Origin: Antedon mediterranea
Taxonomy: Eukaryota > Echinodermata > Crinoidea > Comatulida > Antedonidae
DNA length: 64,000 nt
NCBI RefSeq assembly: GCF_964355755.1
Contig: NC_092670.1
Coordinates: 8,059,201-8,123,200, forward strand
Direction of reading: 5' to 3'
Part shown: piece after piece, positions 1 through 11,529 of the stretch
How the letters are laid out: every line of letters starts with the position of its first letter
Position numbering within the stretch: the stretch's first letter is position 1
Made by a program: the position numbers and the translations under genes
The notes under the pieces: generated by a model
The model's input: the letters and a program-made list of their open reading frames with translations, nothing else
What the model was told of the DNA's origin: nothing
Databases searched by the model: none

Positions 1-1
1 A

Positions 2-1093
2 GTTTGTCTGGATTTCCTGAGTTTGGAAGCTTCGTCGGGTGGAATAGAAAATGTTCTTGTAATCACGGATCATTTTACTCGATACGCGCAAGCTTACCCA
101 ACAAGGAACCAGACAGCTGTGACGGTGGCCCAGACCTTGTGGAGCAAATTTATCATACACTATGGGACACCGGAAAGGATACACAGCGACCAAGGGAAGT
201 GTTTTGAGGCTGAGGTTATACAGGAACTGTGCAAACTCCTTAAAATAAAAAAAAGCCGAACCACACCTTATCACCCACAGGGGAATGGCATGACGGAGCG
301 ATTCAACTCTACATTACTCAATATGTTGGGAACGCTTCAGCCTCACCAGAAACCTCGGTGGCGTGACTATGTAGAGACCATGACACACGCCTACAATTGC
401 ACCACGCATTCATCAACTGGGTTCACTCCATTCTTTTTAATGTTTATGCGGAAACCGAGAGTGCCTTCAGACTTAGTATTTGAACTAGAGACAGATGGAG
501 AGGAGCTCACTGACACAAATGAAGCGGATTTCGTCCATCGACTCAGAAACCAACTTCAAGAAGCTTACGACTTAGCAGCGACGCATGCAAATGCTGCAAG
601 AAAGAAGCAGAAAAATGCGTACAACAAAAGGTCCCGTGGAGTTGATTTGAACGTTGGAGACTCTGTTTTAGTTGCTAACAAATCATTGCGTGGCCGTAAT
701 AAACTGAGAGATAGATGGGAGGAAACACCATATACCATTATTCATCACATCCAAGGTCAGCCCACATTCACTGTGCGCCGAAATAATGATGGCAGAGAGC
801 GAACTGTTCACCGTAACCTATTGACGCCATGTACCTTTGAAAATATTGATAGTGGTGGTAGTAGTTGCAACAGTGCACAAGAGTCTCCTTCAACTGATGA
901 TGATGATCCAGAAGTTTACAGAACGGATGATCCAGACTTGATTCCTCCTCCTGCTGAATTTTGTACTCACTCCCCCACTACTAACATTACGGATAAGGAT
1001 GGGCACGGCAGTGATTACTTTGCCAAAAGAGTTAGACTCCCACCTAAACGGTTTGGAGAATGGGAAACTAATGCTGTTTTTTCTCGTAAATAA
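2..1093 (+). CDS. Ty3/gypsy-type retroelement integrase, C-terminal part of pol (5' truncated by window edge)
   Basis: An open frame runs from base 2 to a TAA at 1093 with no internal stop. The catalytic core is readable: an Asp at bases 11-13 (context LDFLSLE), an Asp in IHSDQG (about base 188) and a Glu in GNGMTERF, with exactly 35 residues between the last two, which is the DD35E spacing of retroviral-type integrases. Downstream, DRWEETPYTI and VHRNLLTPC resemble the C-terminal module of gypsy integrases. The tail is acidic and Ser/Asp rich and ends FGEWETNAVFSRK. The enzyme would insert element cDNA into the host genome. The rest of pol lies left of the window. No lesion is visible, so the insertion may be fairly young. 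The element class is secure; the exact clade is not determined. Confidence 0.93.
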   Translation, partial: VCLDFLSLEASSGGIENVLVITDHFTRYAQAYPTRNQTAVTVAQTLWSKFIIHYGTPERIHSDQGKCFEAEVIQELCKLLKIKKSRTTPYHPQGNGMTERFNSTLLNMLGTLQPHQKPRWRDYVETMTHAYNCTTHSSTGFTPFFLMFMRKPRVPSDLVFELETDGEELTDTNEADFVHRLRNQLQEAYDLAATHANAARKKQKNAYNKRSRGVDLNVGDSVLVANKSLRGRNKLRDRWEETPYTIIHHIQGQPTFTVRRNNDGRERTVHRNLLTPCTFENIDSGGSSCNSAQESPSTDDDDPEVYRTDDPDLIPPPAEFCTHSPTTNITDKDGHGSDYFAKRVRLPPKRFGEWETNAVFSRK

Positions 1094-2540
1094 GAATATG
1101 TTTATAATTTTTTTATCTGATTATGTCGTTGGGACAACATCACTCTTAACCTGGGGTGGGTGTGAAGGTACATACCTGTATATGCAGACATTTTTTAAAA
1201 GTATTTACTGTAGATAGGTTACACGGCTTAATTTTTTTAACAATTTTATATCTTTCATTTTATATTTTTAATTTTATCTAATTATGTAACTATGGTATAT
1301 CATATGTAATGTTGTTAGGGACTAACAACGATTTAAGCTGTGGTGGATGTGAGGGTGTAAATTGTACTCCTCCGCATAGAATAAATAGGACGGGACAATT
1401 TACATGTTAGTCCAGTTTTATGTCACTGGTTAATAAAAATAGATAAATAGTGTTACATAAATATTTATTATCACGGTCTAATATGGCATTTTTAATGTAT
1501 GGGTAGATAATGTGTTAAGCGGAATAATCCGCACCCATTACGCGTATTCGTCGGAGAATGGTAAGCTTGGGATGATACCTGATACATCCTCTCTCCTTCG
1601 GACGCTTGCATCGACTAGACGTGTATTTGCCTAGCCTGTTAAACAATTTAATTATTTCTTTTTGTTGAGAGCACATCGTTTGATCTTGATGTAATCTGTA
1701 AGTTTTAAATATTGTTTAATTTATAATATGTTTAGGTTAAATACAGTTTAACCCGGTTTAAGTTTGTTAAATTTACTTTTGTCTCTATATGCATTAGCAC
1801 TCCACTGGTACGGCGACGGTTGCACTGGGTGTAACCTGTTGAGTGTTGTGTGCGGTATACGATCGTAATTCTTAGCTTAGCGATGTTAGAAGATTGATCA
1901 AAATATCCCTTAAGGAATCTGAATTAAGGCTAAAACCTTTATTTACTTTGTTTATCATATGTTAGCCTAGTATGGAATATTATGTTTTACCGTGTTAATT
2001 GATAGTTATGTTAATTTAAGTCTGATAAAGTTCTATGACCTTGTGTTTAGTGGGTCGTTGATTATTCGAACATGTGCGATGTTTATGGCTTTCAATCAGA
2101 GATCTGGTTGAGGGCAGCACATAATGTAAACAAATATGTCTGCGCCCACGAGACGATGTGCGATGCATATCGCGACGATTTTAGATACTAGATTGCATGG
2201 CCTAGCTTTATTATATATTCCATTTTACAGTATATTATTGTGTTTCAATTAATAATACTATAATTGATGTTTTTAAACTTAAATGCTTATCTGTTGCTGT
2301 ATAGTTGGTGGTCTTCATTTATTGAACAATGAGATGATTTATATTTTGTTTAGTTTTGAGATATGTTTTATGATTTTGTTACACAGGTCTTGTTCCTGTT
2401 TACTGTTAGCGACGGCTGCAGTGTTGTGTTGGGTTTTAGCTTCTGTTTCTGTTATTAAACAATTGCGATTAAACTGGAAACTGAATCAGGTCTATTCTAT
2501 TATGTGTCAGTGATCATTAATTGCTCTCCCACAAGCTATT
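1094..2540 (+). other. 3' flank of the retroelement, possibly containing a 3' LTR; no gene seen
   Basis: There is no convincing coding region. Two related purine-rich stretches, around 1153-1170 and 1338-1357 (GGGTGGGTGTGAAGG and GGTGGATGTGAGGGTG), could be polypurine tracts next to an LTR. The 5' LTR lies outside the window, so no LTR pair can be compared and no boundaries are claimed. The small open frame at 2283-2513 is hydrophobic but resembles nothing I recognise. Confidence 0.3.
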
Positions 2541-2573
2541 CAAACACCAACGGACACGATCCGAAGGTCACAC

Positions 2574-2636
2574 TCGCATAGCCCCCTCGTCGGGGAATGT
2601 AGCCCCCGCGTCGGGAAGATCCTGGCGCCACCCCTG
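2574..2636 (+). mobile_element. Detached right end of a hAT-type element
   Basis: These 63 bases are identical to 17136-17198, the right end of the 9.8-kb hAT-type element in this window, including the terminal CTGGCGCCACCCCTG. No matching left end was found nearby, so this is a fragment or a truncated copy. Confidence 0.75.
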
Positions 2637-2667
2637 CCCTGTTGTAAGCGACAAGTTGCTATACTCT

Positions 2668-3159
2668 TTAAAACAAAGATATGATCTTCGCATCTCTATA
2701 CGAAGGTCGAAAGCCTCCCTGGACTTCCGAAAGAATAGCATTGTCTTCAAGATAGAGAGAGATATTTTTGGCAACTATCCTATTAAAAATGTTGGATATA
2801 CAAGAGGTTAACGATATCCCTCGATAATTATTGAGATCATTGCGATCCCCTTTTTTGTAAATAGGAACAATTACACTAATATTCCACTCGCTTGGTAGGC
2901 CTATTTGTTCTAGTTTTAAAATTTGTAAAAATAGGTCTAATATAGATCTGATTAATTTGTCGCCACCATTCTTAATTAATTCATTTGTTATATTATCTAG
3001 ACCTGGTGAATTATTATTCTTTGCCATTAGTATAGCCTCTTTTACAATATCATAATCTATCTTAACATCATACAAACAATTTTCGTCAACATCTTTATCA
3101 TAATGACACCAATTTTTGTCGGCAAATTTGCAATTCCCGCCCCCCCCCCCCAACTTCAA
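2668..3159 (-). pseudogene. Non-LTR retrotransposon reverse transcriptase fragment
   Basis: Read on the minus strand, this frame gives the front of a LINE reverse transcriptase: NNNSPGLDNITNELIKNGG, then LPSEWNISVIVPIYKKGD, NNYRGISLTSC and ILSEVQGGFRP. These are the fingers and early palm motifs of non-LTR reverse transcriptases. The catalytic FADD box, the thumb and any endonuclease are absent, and the frame ends in unrelated sequence at 2668. It is a dead 5'- and 3'-truncated piece lying between two hAT-type ends (2636 and 3178). Family level (RTE, CR1 or other) cannot be set from this short piece. Confidence 0.85.
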
Positions 3160-3178
3160 AATCCTGGATACGCCACTG
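3137..3178 (+). mobile_element. hAT-type terminal sequence with poly-C tract
   Basis: A run of C residues is followed by a stretch ending ATCCTGGATACGCCACTG. Read in reverse this starts CAGTGGCGTATCCAGG, a typical hAT-like terminus. The other end was not identified. Confidence 0.5.
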
Positions 3179-3204
3179 GTAATAGGCTCCTACAAAACGT
3201 AAAT

Positions 3205-3800
3205 TATTATGAACAGAATAAATTATTCAAATGAAGAAACTCTTTGAATCCTACTATAATTTCATTTAAATCTACTACTAGTAGTAGTATTCGGTTGACG
3301 TTGATTAATTATTCCATGACGCCTCATGTTTGCAATATATAATAGTAGGCAGGCCTATGCTCTTTTGGTTGTGAGGAGACACACCACGCCATACGACACG
3401 TGGTTGGAGGAAAATAGTACAGACACATGTGACATACATTTCAACGGGTTGATTTCACAATACTAATGATTGATGAATATTTAAGTTAAGGAAGCTAGGC
3501 TAGTTACTATACAGTGCTTCTAGGTAGGCCTCCAATGCATGTTATTTCATGAAGTGATATTACTCAATGGTTAATTAATTTACTACCTAGCAGCTAGAAT
3601 TTCGCTAGTATAGTAGTAAAATGATAACCGATCAGTGCTACTGTACAATTAGGTCGCGAATCAAATCGGTCGTGGTGTTACGTGTTCGGTCGCTGCACCG
3701 CTCGACTTTCAGTTTCAGGAAAATATATCTATGGCTATTAGCGCCGCTGGCGAAATTTCTATTACTGGACGTCTCAGGCAGAAAAATCATAAATCATTCA
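3205..3800 (+). promoter_or_regulatory. Diverged copy of the 5' (promoter/leader) block of the zinc-finger genes
   Basis: This stretch aligns by eye, with gaps, to 47205-47850 and 59195-59850, which lie just upstream of ZNF2 and ZNF3. Shared landmarks in order are GACACACCACGC, the E-box CACGTG (3397-3402), TGATTTCAC, GGTTAATTAATTTACTACC, GATCAGTGCTACTGTAC, GGCGAAATTTCTATT and GGACGTCTCAGGCAGAAA. Being conserved in three loci and placed 5' of the coding exon suggests a promoter and 5' leader. That function is inferred. The natural reading is that this is the 5' end of ZNF1, now about 28 kb from its coding exon. Confidence 0.65.
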
Positions 3801-3984
3801 TGGTGTGATGGCTGGGTGGATTGTTTAAATTGTTTAGTGGAACAGATTTTTTTTTCTCTAGATGGCCATAAATCGTGTTTCTGGACTATATAATTTGGTG
3901 TAATTTCTTCACTATTTTATAGAGCGCCATATGCCATTTTTGTCCAGTAAAAATATGGTTGAACAAATTGCAACAGAATTTTGT

Positions 3985-6650
3985 TTTGTTTTATTTGGTT
4001 GATATGGTGAACATGAACATCATATCCAAAGTTTACCAAAATCGGACATCGGGAAGTGGGTTAATTAGCATAAATTCAAAATGGCCGCCATTTGCTAATT
4101 TTAAAGCCCCATATCTCCTTAACAACGGTTGGATTTAGACCACCTAAGTGCATTACGAGTAGATATAAATGTGATATTAAACATTCTAATTAGCATATTT
4201 AAATTTCCATATGACGTACCTATGACGTCATATGGTAGTTGTGACGTCATTAATTATGTTATAAATGCTTAAATGACATTATACTATGCGAACAATTTAG
4301 AAAACTGCAGAAAAACAAGTTTCCTAACATTCTCCTTGTTGAAATGAACATAATTTCCAAAATTTACCAAAATCGGACGTCAGGAAGTGTGTTAATTAGC
4401 ATAAATTCAAAATGGCCGCTATTTACTATATCATTTTGAAGCCCTATATCTCCTATAATGGTGGTTTTAGACCACCAAAGTGCATTGCGAGTAGATATAA
4501 ATGTGACATTAAAAATTCCCAATTAGCACATTTAAATTACCATATGACGTAAATATGACGTCATAAGGTAGTTGTGACGTCATATATTATGTTTCTAACT
4601 GCTTAAATGGCATTATCCCATGCTAAAAAATGTTGTTCCTGTTGAAATGAACATGATATCCTAAGTTCACCAAAATCAGACTTCAAGAAGGGGGTCAATT
4701 AGCATAAATTCAAAATGGCTGCTATTTACTATACCATTTTGAAGCCCTGTATCTCCTTAGCGGTTGAGTTTAGACAGTCTATGTGCATTACGAGTAGATA
4801 TATATGTAAAAACCGTTGAAATTTATCATTAAGTTTCCATTTACAAAATCTTATGAAAATAGTTATTCTACAGAACCGTATGAAAGGTGATCATCAAGTG
4901 TATTGCCGAAACTGATTTGTACTCAAGCGCACATCTTTTTAGAACTTTATCTCTTTAAATTGGTAAAGGAATAAAAAAATATTGTAATGAGGCGATTGTC
5001 TGTGGGTCAGGCTATTCAAACCCATCATTCCCACAAACTCATCTCAATTCCCCAACTGGAAATTGAGATGATACATGAAATGATAAATGTCATACTGTAG
5101 TTTTCGGTATAGTCAGCATCTGCATTCTGCTCTTTCAAAGTTGCTATTTCATTGTATCTGTTTGGTGTCGATTATTTATGAGACAACAACTTTTTATGAT
5201 GTTTTATATAATGTTTATCTTTTGAATGCTGTTTCCAAGATTCAATGAGCATGATTCATGAACACTTCATCTTAGTGTCAACTAGGATGAAGAACCATCA
5301 GTTAAAGATACACATCACCACCGGAATCCAAAAGGGGTTGTTAAGGTAATAAAGTAATTTTCAAACTTGCCACTACTAATTACAGTATTTTATTTTTCGA
5401 CAAGACAGTATTCAACTTCTGGAATAGAAACTTTGAATGCAGATGAGGATCTATTAAATATCTTACTTTGCCATAATTAAAAAAAGCGATTGCATTTTAA
5501 GACAGAAGTAGCAAAAAATAGTGGAATAATTGGTACTTAAAGAAAACATCTTAAGGAGGAAATTTGCAACATCTTTGTAATGCTCTGCACTTGCAAAGAA
5601 ACAGGGGGATGCATTCTATTCGAAGCAAGAACTGTTCGGTCCAAAATTAAAAAAGACATCAGAAAAGCCAATGAAGTAGACTTGCTGTGCCTACATGTAT
5701 GGTGGAAATATTTTGACGGCGCCAACATTACATTTTCTCTATGTATGTACTTTGGATGGGAAACTTACTGTGATCCAACTCCATATTTAGGATGGGGTCG
5801 AATTATTAAATCCCAGACTCATTACAGAATTAATAATCCTGTTTCTTTAAATATATATGAGATAGATATAATGCAGTTATAAAAAGTTGCAGTTGCAGAA
5901 AATTAACTGGAATGTTCTATTGCATGTTGTGAAGGGTGGCCGAATAATTTCTGATACCCATGATCTTAACCTGGATGTGGTAAATGTTCTACTATTTTCA
6001 TGAGATTAAAAACATTTTTTCCTTTCAGTTTCTATATTTTCTCCTTAGAATAATGCCAATTGAGCATTATTGTGACAAAATACATGACGTCATACTGTAT
6101 GTCTTATGACATCATAGGTACGTTATATGGCAATTTAAATATGCTAATTATAAAGTTTAATATCAAGTACTCGCAATGCACTTAGGTGGTCTAAAACCAA
6201 GCGTTAAGGAGATATGGAGCTTCAAAATGGTATGATAAATAGCGTCCATTTTGAATGTATGCTAATTAACCCACTTCCTGACGTCCGATTTTGGTAACTT
6301 TGGAAATAATGTTCATTTCAACAAGGAGAATGTCAAGAAACATGTTTTCTTGCAGTTCCTAAATTGTTCACATATTATAATGTCATTTAAACAGTTATAA
6401 CATAATATATGACGTCACAACTACCATATGACGTCATAGGTACGTCATATAGGAATTTAAATATGCTAATTAGAATGTTTAATATCACATTTATATCTAC
6501 TCGTAATGCACTTAGGTGGTCTAAATCCAACCGTTAGAGAGATATGAGGCTTCAAAATAGCAAATGGCGGCCATTTTGAATTTATGCTAATTAACCTACT
6601 TCCCGATGTCCGATTTTGGTAAACTTTGGATATGATATTCATTTAAACTA
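3985..6650. mobile_element. Inverted-arm repeat element built from tandem ~300-bp units rich in TGACGTCA
   Basis: The left arm has about three direct copies of a ~300-bp unit (starting near 4008, 4342 and 4645). The right arm has two copies in reverse complement (about 6035-6320 and 6341-6648). Each unit contains ACCAAAATCGGAC, TTAATTAGCATAAATTC, AAAATGG, GAGTAGATATAAATGTGA and paired CRE-like palindromes TGACGTCA. The arrangement fits a non-autonomous foldback-type transposon. The middle (about 4850-6030) has no recognisable gene. A 100-codon open frame at 5580-5882 has no family signature and is not called. Exact termini and target duplication were not found. Confidence 0.7.
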
Positions 6651-6657
6651 TATTTAC

Positions 6658-7014
6658 CAGACAAAACAAAGAATTTGTTCGCGCGAATCGAAAGCCTCAT
6701 GCTCTGCGCATGCGTATTCGAGTTTCTGTCTGTCATACTCCCTTCTGCGACGAATTCTAGTTCCTTGATTTTTCGCTGCAGCAAAATTTACTAGTTCGAA
6801 TTGTTTCTACTTTTTGCGAAGCGAAATATTGCGCAACCAATCAGAGCTCAGGAAATGAGTTATGACGCTTTCATGAGCAGTCATGCGAATCGAAATGCTC
6901 AGCAACCACGCGAGGAACATGAACGTCGCAGCTATTCGCTCATGTAGTGGAAAGAGAGTAGGCGATTTTTTTCTCTTCGAAACGTTTGATTCGCGCGAAC
7001 AAATTCGCCTGGTG
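6658..7014. mobile_element. Short TIR element (MITE-like) abutting the Harbinger element
   Basis: The two ends carry the same sequence in inverted orientation, each containing GAATTTGTTCGCGCGAATC or a one-base variant and starting CCAG. The interior (about 300 bp) has no coding potential. No clear target duplication was seen, so the outer boundaries are approximate. Confidence 0.6.
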
Positions 7015-7154
7015 GAAAATCGGCATTAAGGCCTGTTTATACTACGACGATAACTATAACTATATATATATTGTACACGATAATAGTTTTAACGATTTTA
7101 TCGTTCTATGACTCGCGACGTACGCGCGTGACGTTTGCCTTTTGTTTCACAATC

Positions 7155-7384
7155 ATGACGGACTCAGAAGACGACGATTATTTGTTATGCCTTCTGCTAT
7201 ATAAAAAAAGGTGTCAACTGAAAAAAAGAGATCGAAATTTATGGGTTCACCCCATAAATCAATCAAGAGAGACTTATGGTGAATTCCATACGCTTTTTCC
7301 CGAACTGATTTGTTATGAAGACAAATTTCATAGTTATTTCCGAGTATCCCCACAAGGCTTTTATGAAATCCTAGCTAATCAAAG
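7155..7384 (+). pseudogene. Harbinger transposase (HARBI1-like), exon 1 fragment
   Basis: The frame from the ATG at 7155 gives MTDSEDDDYLLCLLLYKK, then RNLWVHPINQSRETYGEFHT, LFPELICYEDKFHSYFRVS and GFYEILANQ. This is the N-terminal region of HARBI1-like Harbinger transposases. The ATG is chosen because the acidic start lies just inside the element's TIR region and the upstream frame has no family similarity. The exon is cut at 7384 by the 9.8-kb hAT-type element. After removing that element the frame is offset relative to the continuation at 17207, so there is also a small indel near the junction. Confidence 0.88.
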
Positions 7385-7464
7385 CAGTGGTGGCGCCAGC
7401 GGGGGGGGGGGGGGGCTACGGGGGGCCCCTCGTCGGGGAGCCTAGCCCCCCCGTCGGGGAACAC

Positions 7465-7820
7465 GGGTACTTTTTGTCGGGGAATATAACATACAGTAAA
7501 AAAAATTCACGTTCACTTCATATAGCTTCAGCGCCTAGAAAACCACGACGTTCCATTGACCGTGAGAGTACGTCAGAGGGCTATTATGCACTTTTATGCA
7601 TTCGTTATTGCCAGAGATCTAACTACTAAACAATAGCTAGTACGCACTTGTTTGGCGGTATCCCTTTGTACGAATCGTTCACCGTTGGGTCGAGACGCGT
7701 GATATCATGTTCCATCTAGGGACCAAAATGTGTAATGTAGTTATTTTCCAGGCGAAGTTTACCGACGGTTACCGAAGGGAACACGGGTACTTTTTGTCGG
7801 GGAATATAATATACAGTAAC
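7465..7820 (+). repeat. ~290-bp dispersed repeat, copy 1
   Basis: A unit beginning GGGTACTTTTTGTCGGGGAA, containing GTTCACTT, CATTGACCGTGAGAGTACGT, GCGGTATCCCTTTGTACGAA and CAGGCGAAGTTTACCGACGG, is followed by a second copy of its own start (7784-7820). The same unit recurs at 15716-16285 near the other end of the hAT-type element. Confidence 0.75.
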
Positions 7821-7849
7821 AGTGGGAAAGCCACTTCGCGTTTTGACCG

Positions 7850-10380
7850 TTAAATCGTGTAAAATCGACTTACTTTCGCATTGACGATTTTGAAGCGCCA
7901 CCTATCGTTGAAAACTGAAACCACGATTTTTCGTCGCCTAGCAAATAAGTGCTGTTTTATTTTAAGCTCTCATGAATATTTAAGAACCGCCCAACATTAC
8001 CTATTATGGTAAAAGCATTTCCTAATAAGTATAATTGAATAACCAATCGGTTTCTTTCAAAGAAACCGAAGCTAATACAATACATTCGGCGACTGAAGTC
8101 GGGACTCGTGAAATTTATAAATGTGGTACGATTTGACTACTGTTTTGTTGTCCATTTTCTGAATAGTCGGAGGTGCATCCCAACAAATTAAAACAATTAT
8201 AATCAATTGTTTTATCAAGAATAATATTAGTTTAATCGAGTATGATATATTTCTATCCTGTTCAAAATTTGTTGGTGTATTCTCAGGCCTCGAAAGGTAG
8301 GTACATTTTCTAGCTGTGAGCGTGGTTTCGGCAACGCGAGACACGTGTGTCAGTATAGGCGATAGCGAGACGTGTGTTGTACTGTGTTGATGCTGATCCG
8401 ATAGTCGTTAAGTTGTACTGATTACGAGTATCATTGGTCCTGGCCGGCCTAGCCTGTTGATCTGATCCCCCCACAAAAATACTTTTTTTCAATCAGTATT
8501 AATATATTATTTGATTTATTAGGCTCAATAGATGCCTAGCTAGGCTACTAGTAGGCCTAGGCCTAGATTATAAATAATAATAGTAAATACTGTAATTTAA
8601 TTAATAAAATACAGCTTCCATTTGCCTTACTTTTATGTCATCATATAATATTATAATTATATACAACCAGACATTAACATTTTTTAAAATAATATTTATT
8701 ATTTTTTCTGACACTTTCAGGAATCGTTGATGATGCAGAGTTCTTTTTCTTTGTGACTTCAAACTGAGAGTGAAGTGGATAAAAAAATGACACCGGTACC
8801 TACCGACATTGTCATACCCAAACTATAATTTAATTATTTAAAACAAAATGTTGAATTACAAAAATGTATGTTGCAGAGGATTTAGATGAATATTACAATA
8901 CAAATATTTATGTTGAATGCAAACCTACTACACTATACTCTGTAAATTATGTTATTGTCATGTGGTAGACCTTAAAAATTGAATATTTATTGTATGTTAG
9001 GCCTATTTTATATTTTATTATTATTAATACTGTATTAGTTTAATATTTATACTACAATGTATTAATTTATATTATACAGTACTAGTTTGTACATGTTTTT
9101 ACCCAAAAAAAATGAATAAATAATTTGTTATTCAATCTAATTGCTTGTTTGTTCATCAATAGCAAAACAATTGTAAGCAAGTATATAACAGTTCTTGTTA
9201 GCCGCTTATTTCAGGTCATATTATTAATATTAGCTAGGCCCGACGCGCCCGATCACAACGTCACTAAGTGACTTTCCGCCCCTGGAACAATCGCTCGCTA
9301 ATAGGGCTAGGCCTCGGACTCGTATAAAAGCTATTATAATAGTTATGATAAATATTCCTCAACTAAAATGTATACTGTGATAAATAAACAAGTAATAATA
9401 TACGTTGTATTGGAATGTATTTATTTATATGAATTCTTATACGCGGACAATTATAAACATCGCGTATATCGTTCGCTATAAATAAATTATGACGATGACG
9501 CACAGCTGTTTCAACCAATGTAAAATAAATAGAAAAAGTCAAGCGCCCTCAATATTGTCAGACGGCGATATGTGCCTGAGCGTGACGCCGCGCGAGTGGT
9601 TGAATCTCGTTCAACTTTCGCGACATTTGCAACTTTTATAACTACACTTTAAATTAATTTAATCAATTTCGTCATAAATATTATAAAACCATTTTTATAC
9701 TATTTGTTAGAAAATAAGATTCTTAATTACCGATTTTTTGGAAATAGTAAGTAATTAAGCATAACAACAAGTTTACGAAATTATTTACACCCGGAAGTTT
9801 TAAAAATTAACATCGATCGGCCTAGCAAATGTAAACAATGGAAAGTTTGAAAAAATGCTTGTCAAATTGTACACTTTTTGTTTTTATTCGTAATTTTCAT
9901 AAATACTTGGAAAATCTAGGTAAAAGTTTGATTATATATGCTTACATGAGACATTGAATTGTTAGGAGGTGACGGTGAAAATCTCAAGAAATTTTCATTT
10001 AAAAACTCGACTGTTTTGTTAAATGCGAAACAGCGTATTTGGCGAGAGGTCGATGAACGCGGCTGATAACCGCTCGCTAGGCTGTACGCAACTAGGCCTA
10101 GGTTATAGCTAGGCCTAGTTGGTACGTATAAGTAGTGTAATCATACTATACATCATTTTAATTTACAATAGAATAAATAATAAGCTTAATTATTATCATT
10201 GTATTTATTTCAACTGAATATAATTCATCATAAATGTAAAAATTTAGTAAAACTACTAACTACCAGGCCTAGCTAGGCCCTTAAAATTAAAGCCTATACA
10301 AAAATACTCAAACTACTGTATGATAAATATAATATAACATTAAAGGTTGGTAAAATTAAAATTTCTTTTCTTTTTTGTAG
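7850..10380. other. AT-rich interior of the hAT-type element; no gene recognised
   Basis: There are several short islands of higher GC (about 9230-9310, 9540-9620 and 10020-10100) and no long open frame. GAATAGTCGGAGGTGCATCC near 8162 recurs with one change near 15309. A polypyrimidine tract and CAG near 8715 could be an old splice acceptor, but no family is recognisable after it. Confidence 0.5.
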
Positions 10381-11272
10381 GCAACACAGTTTCACGAAAA
10401 GGCTTTACGTTCTACTTGCTTCTGTTGTGGAACAAAATTTAAAGAAAAGGATAAAAAATACAACTTAAAAAATATGAAAACAATCACAAATTTGCACTAA
10501 ATCTAACAAATGTAAAATTACAACCTATATACATTTATACAACCTGCCATTCGCGAATTTTCAATGGATACTGTATACTACCACGCTAACATTTAAATTA
10601 ACAGGGCATGGACCAAATTGCTTGGCATGCTACACTTCAACAACAACTATGACCTGGGCCAAAACTACATTCACAAGTGAAAGAACACACTGGCGTTTAA
10701 GGGAACAGTTTTTTGTCTGGTACAGCTGCTCCATAATCTGCTTTTCTTCTTTATATCTTCACTCTTTTTGAAAGTTTATACTAACAAATTTAATTAAATG
10801 AACATACCTCATAATCAAATAACTGTTTTCTCATCCTAATTTATATACATAGTTTAAAAAGCGCCAATTTTCAATTAAGATTACATCATACATTGTATAT
10901 TTCTATTCAACAAAATTGTCAGAACTTTCTATTATTTAAATGTCTAAGATAGTCAGATCTCGGGTCCATTCTACAGTCACCACAGATTGACTTTTTCATC
11001 ACAAAATTTCTGAAATTATAAAATGTATTAATGTGTAAATTAAGTATTTTTTAATTCTATAAAAATATCATACAAGTATTTTTAGCAGAATACAGGCATA
11101 TTGCACCAGGTGTAATACAGCCTAAGCTACATATGCTTGAGCACCATGCTATTGCATTCATGAGAGAATGGAAGGGGGTCTCTGAGCAAGGCGGGGAGCT
11201 AATACATGCCAAACTCAACCGTCACAAAACAGCAGTGTGGATTAGAGTCAAACTTAGACTCATCTGATTTTC
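10381..11272 (+). pseudogene. Exon-like remnants of a transposon-encoded protein (PKLHMLE...SEQGGE type)
   Basis: A pyrimidine-rich tract ending TTTTTTGTAG precedes an open stretch reading ATQFHEKALRSTCFCCGTKF. A further stretch near 10590-10770 reads TGHGPNCLACYTS. The clearest is 11085-11272: IAPGVIQPKLHMLEHHAIAF, then GVSEQGGELIHAKLNRHK. From memory, a PKLHMLE followed by EQGGE.IH resembles uncharacterised transposon-linked proteins of invertebrates; I cannot search to confirm this or name the superfamily. The pieces are short, separated by AT-rich DNA and end in stops, so they are fragments. They may be the original cargo of the surrounding hAT-type element. Confidence 0.45.
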
Positions 11273-11529
11273 ACATCTCCAATGATACAAAATGAAATAA
11301 TAAAACCCAACAAATGCAAGAAAGCCAACAAAGAATGATTCATTAACATTAATGATCATAAAATATTGTACATTTTTAAATGTTAAAGGAATATTGCATT
11401 GTATTGATTTCCTTTTAACAATGCCTAATGATAATGAATATGTAAAAGTAATACTATAGTATGTCTATATTTCAATTACTAACTAATTACTATTGATTGA
11501 TAGTACTACTGCTGTACTGTACATGTGTT

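Noticed and set aside
5580-5882. 100-codon frame in the middle of the inverted-arm element
   Set aside because: No motif, no start context and no neighbour support; plausible by chance at this length.
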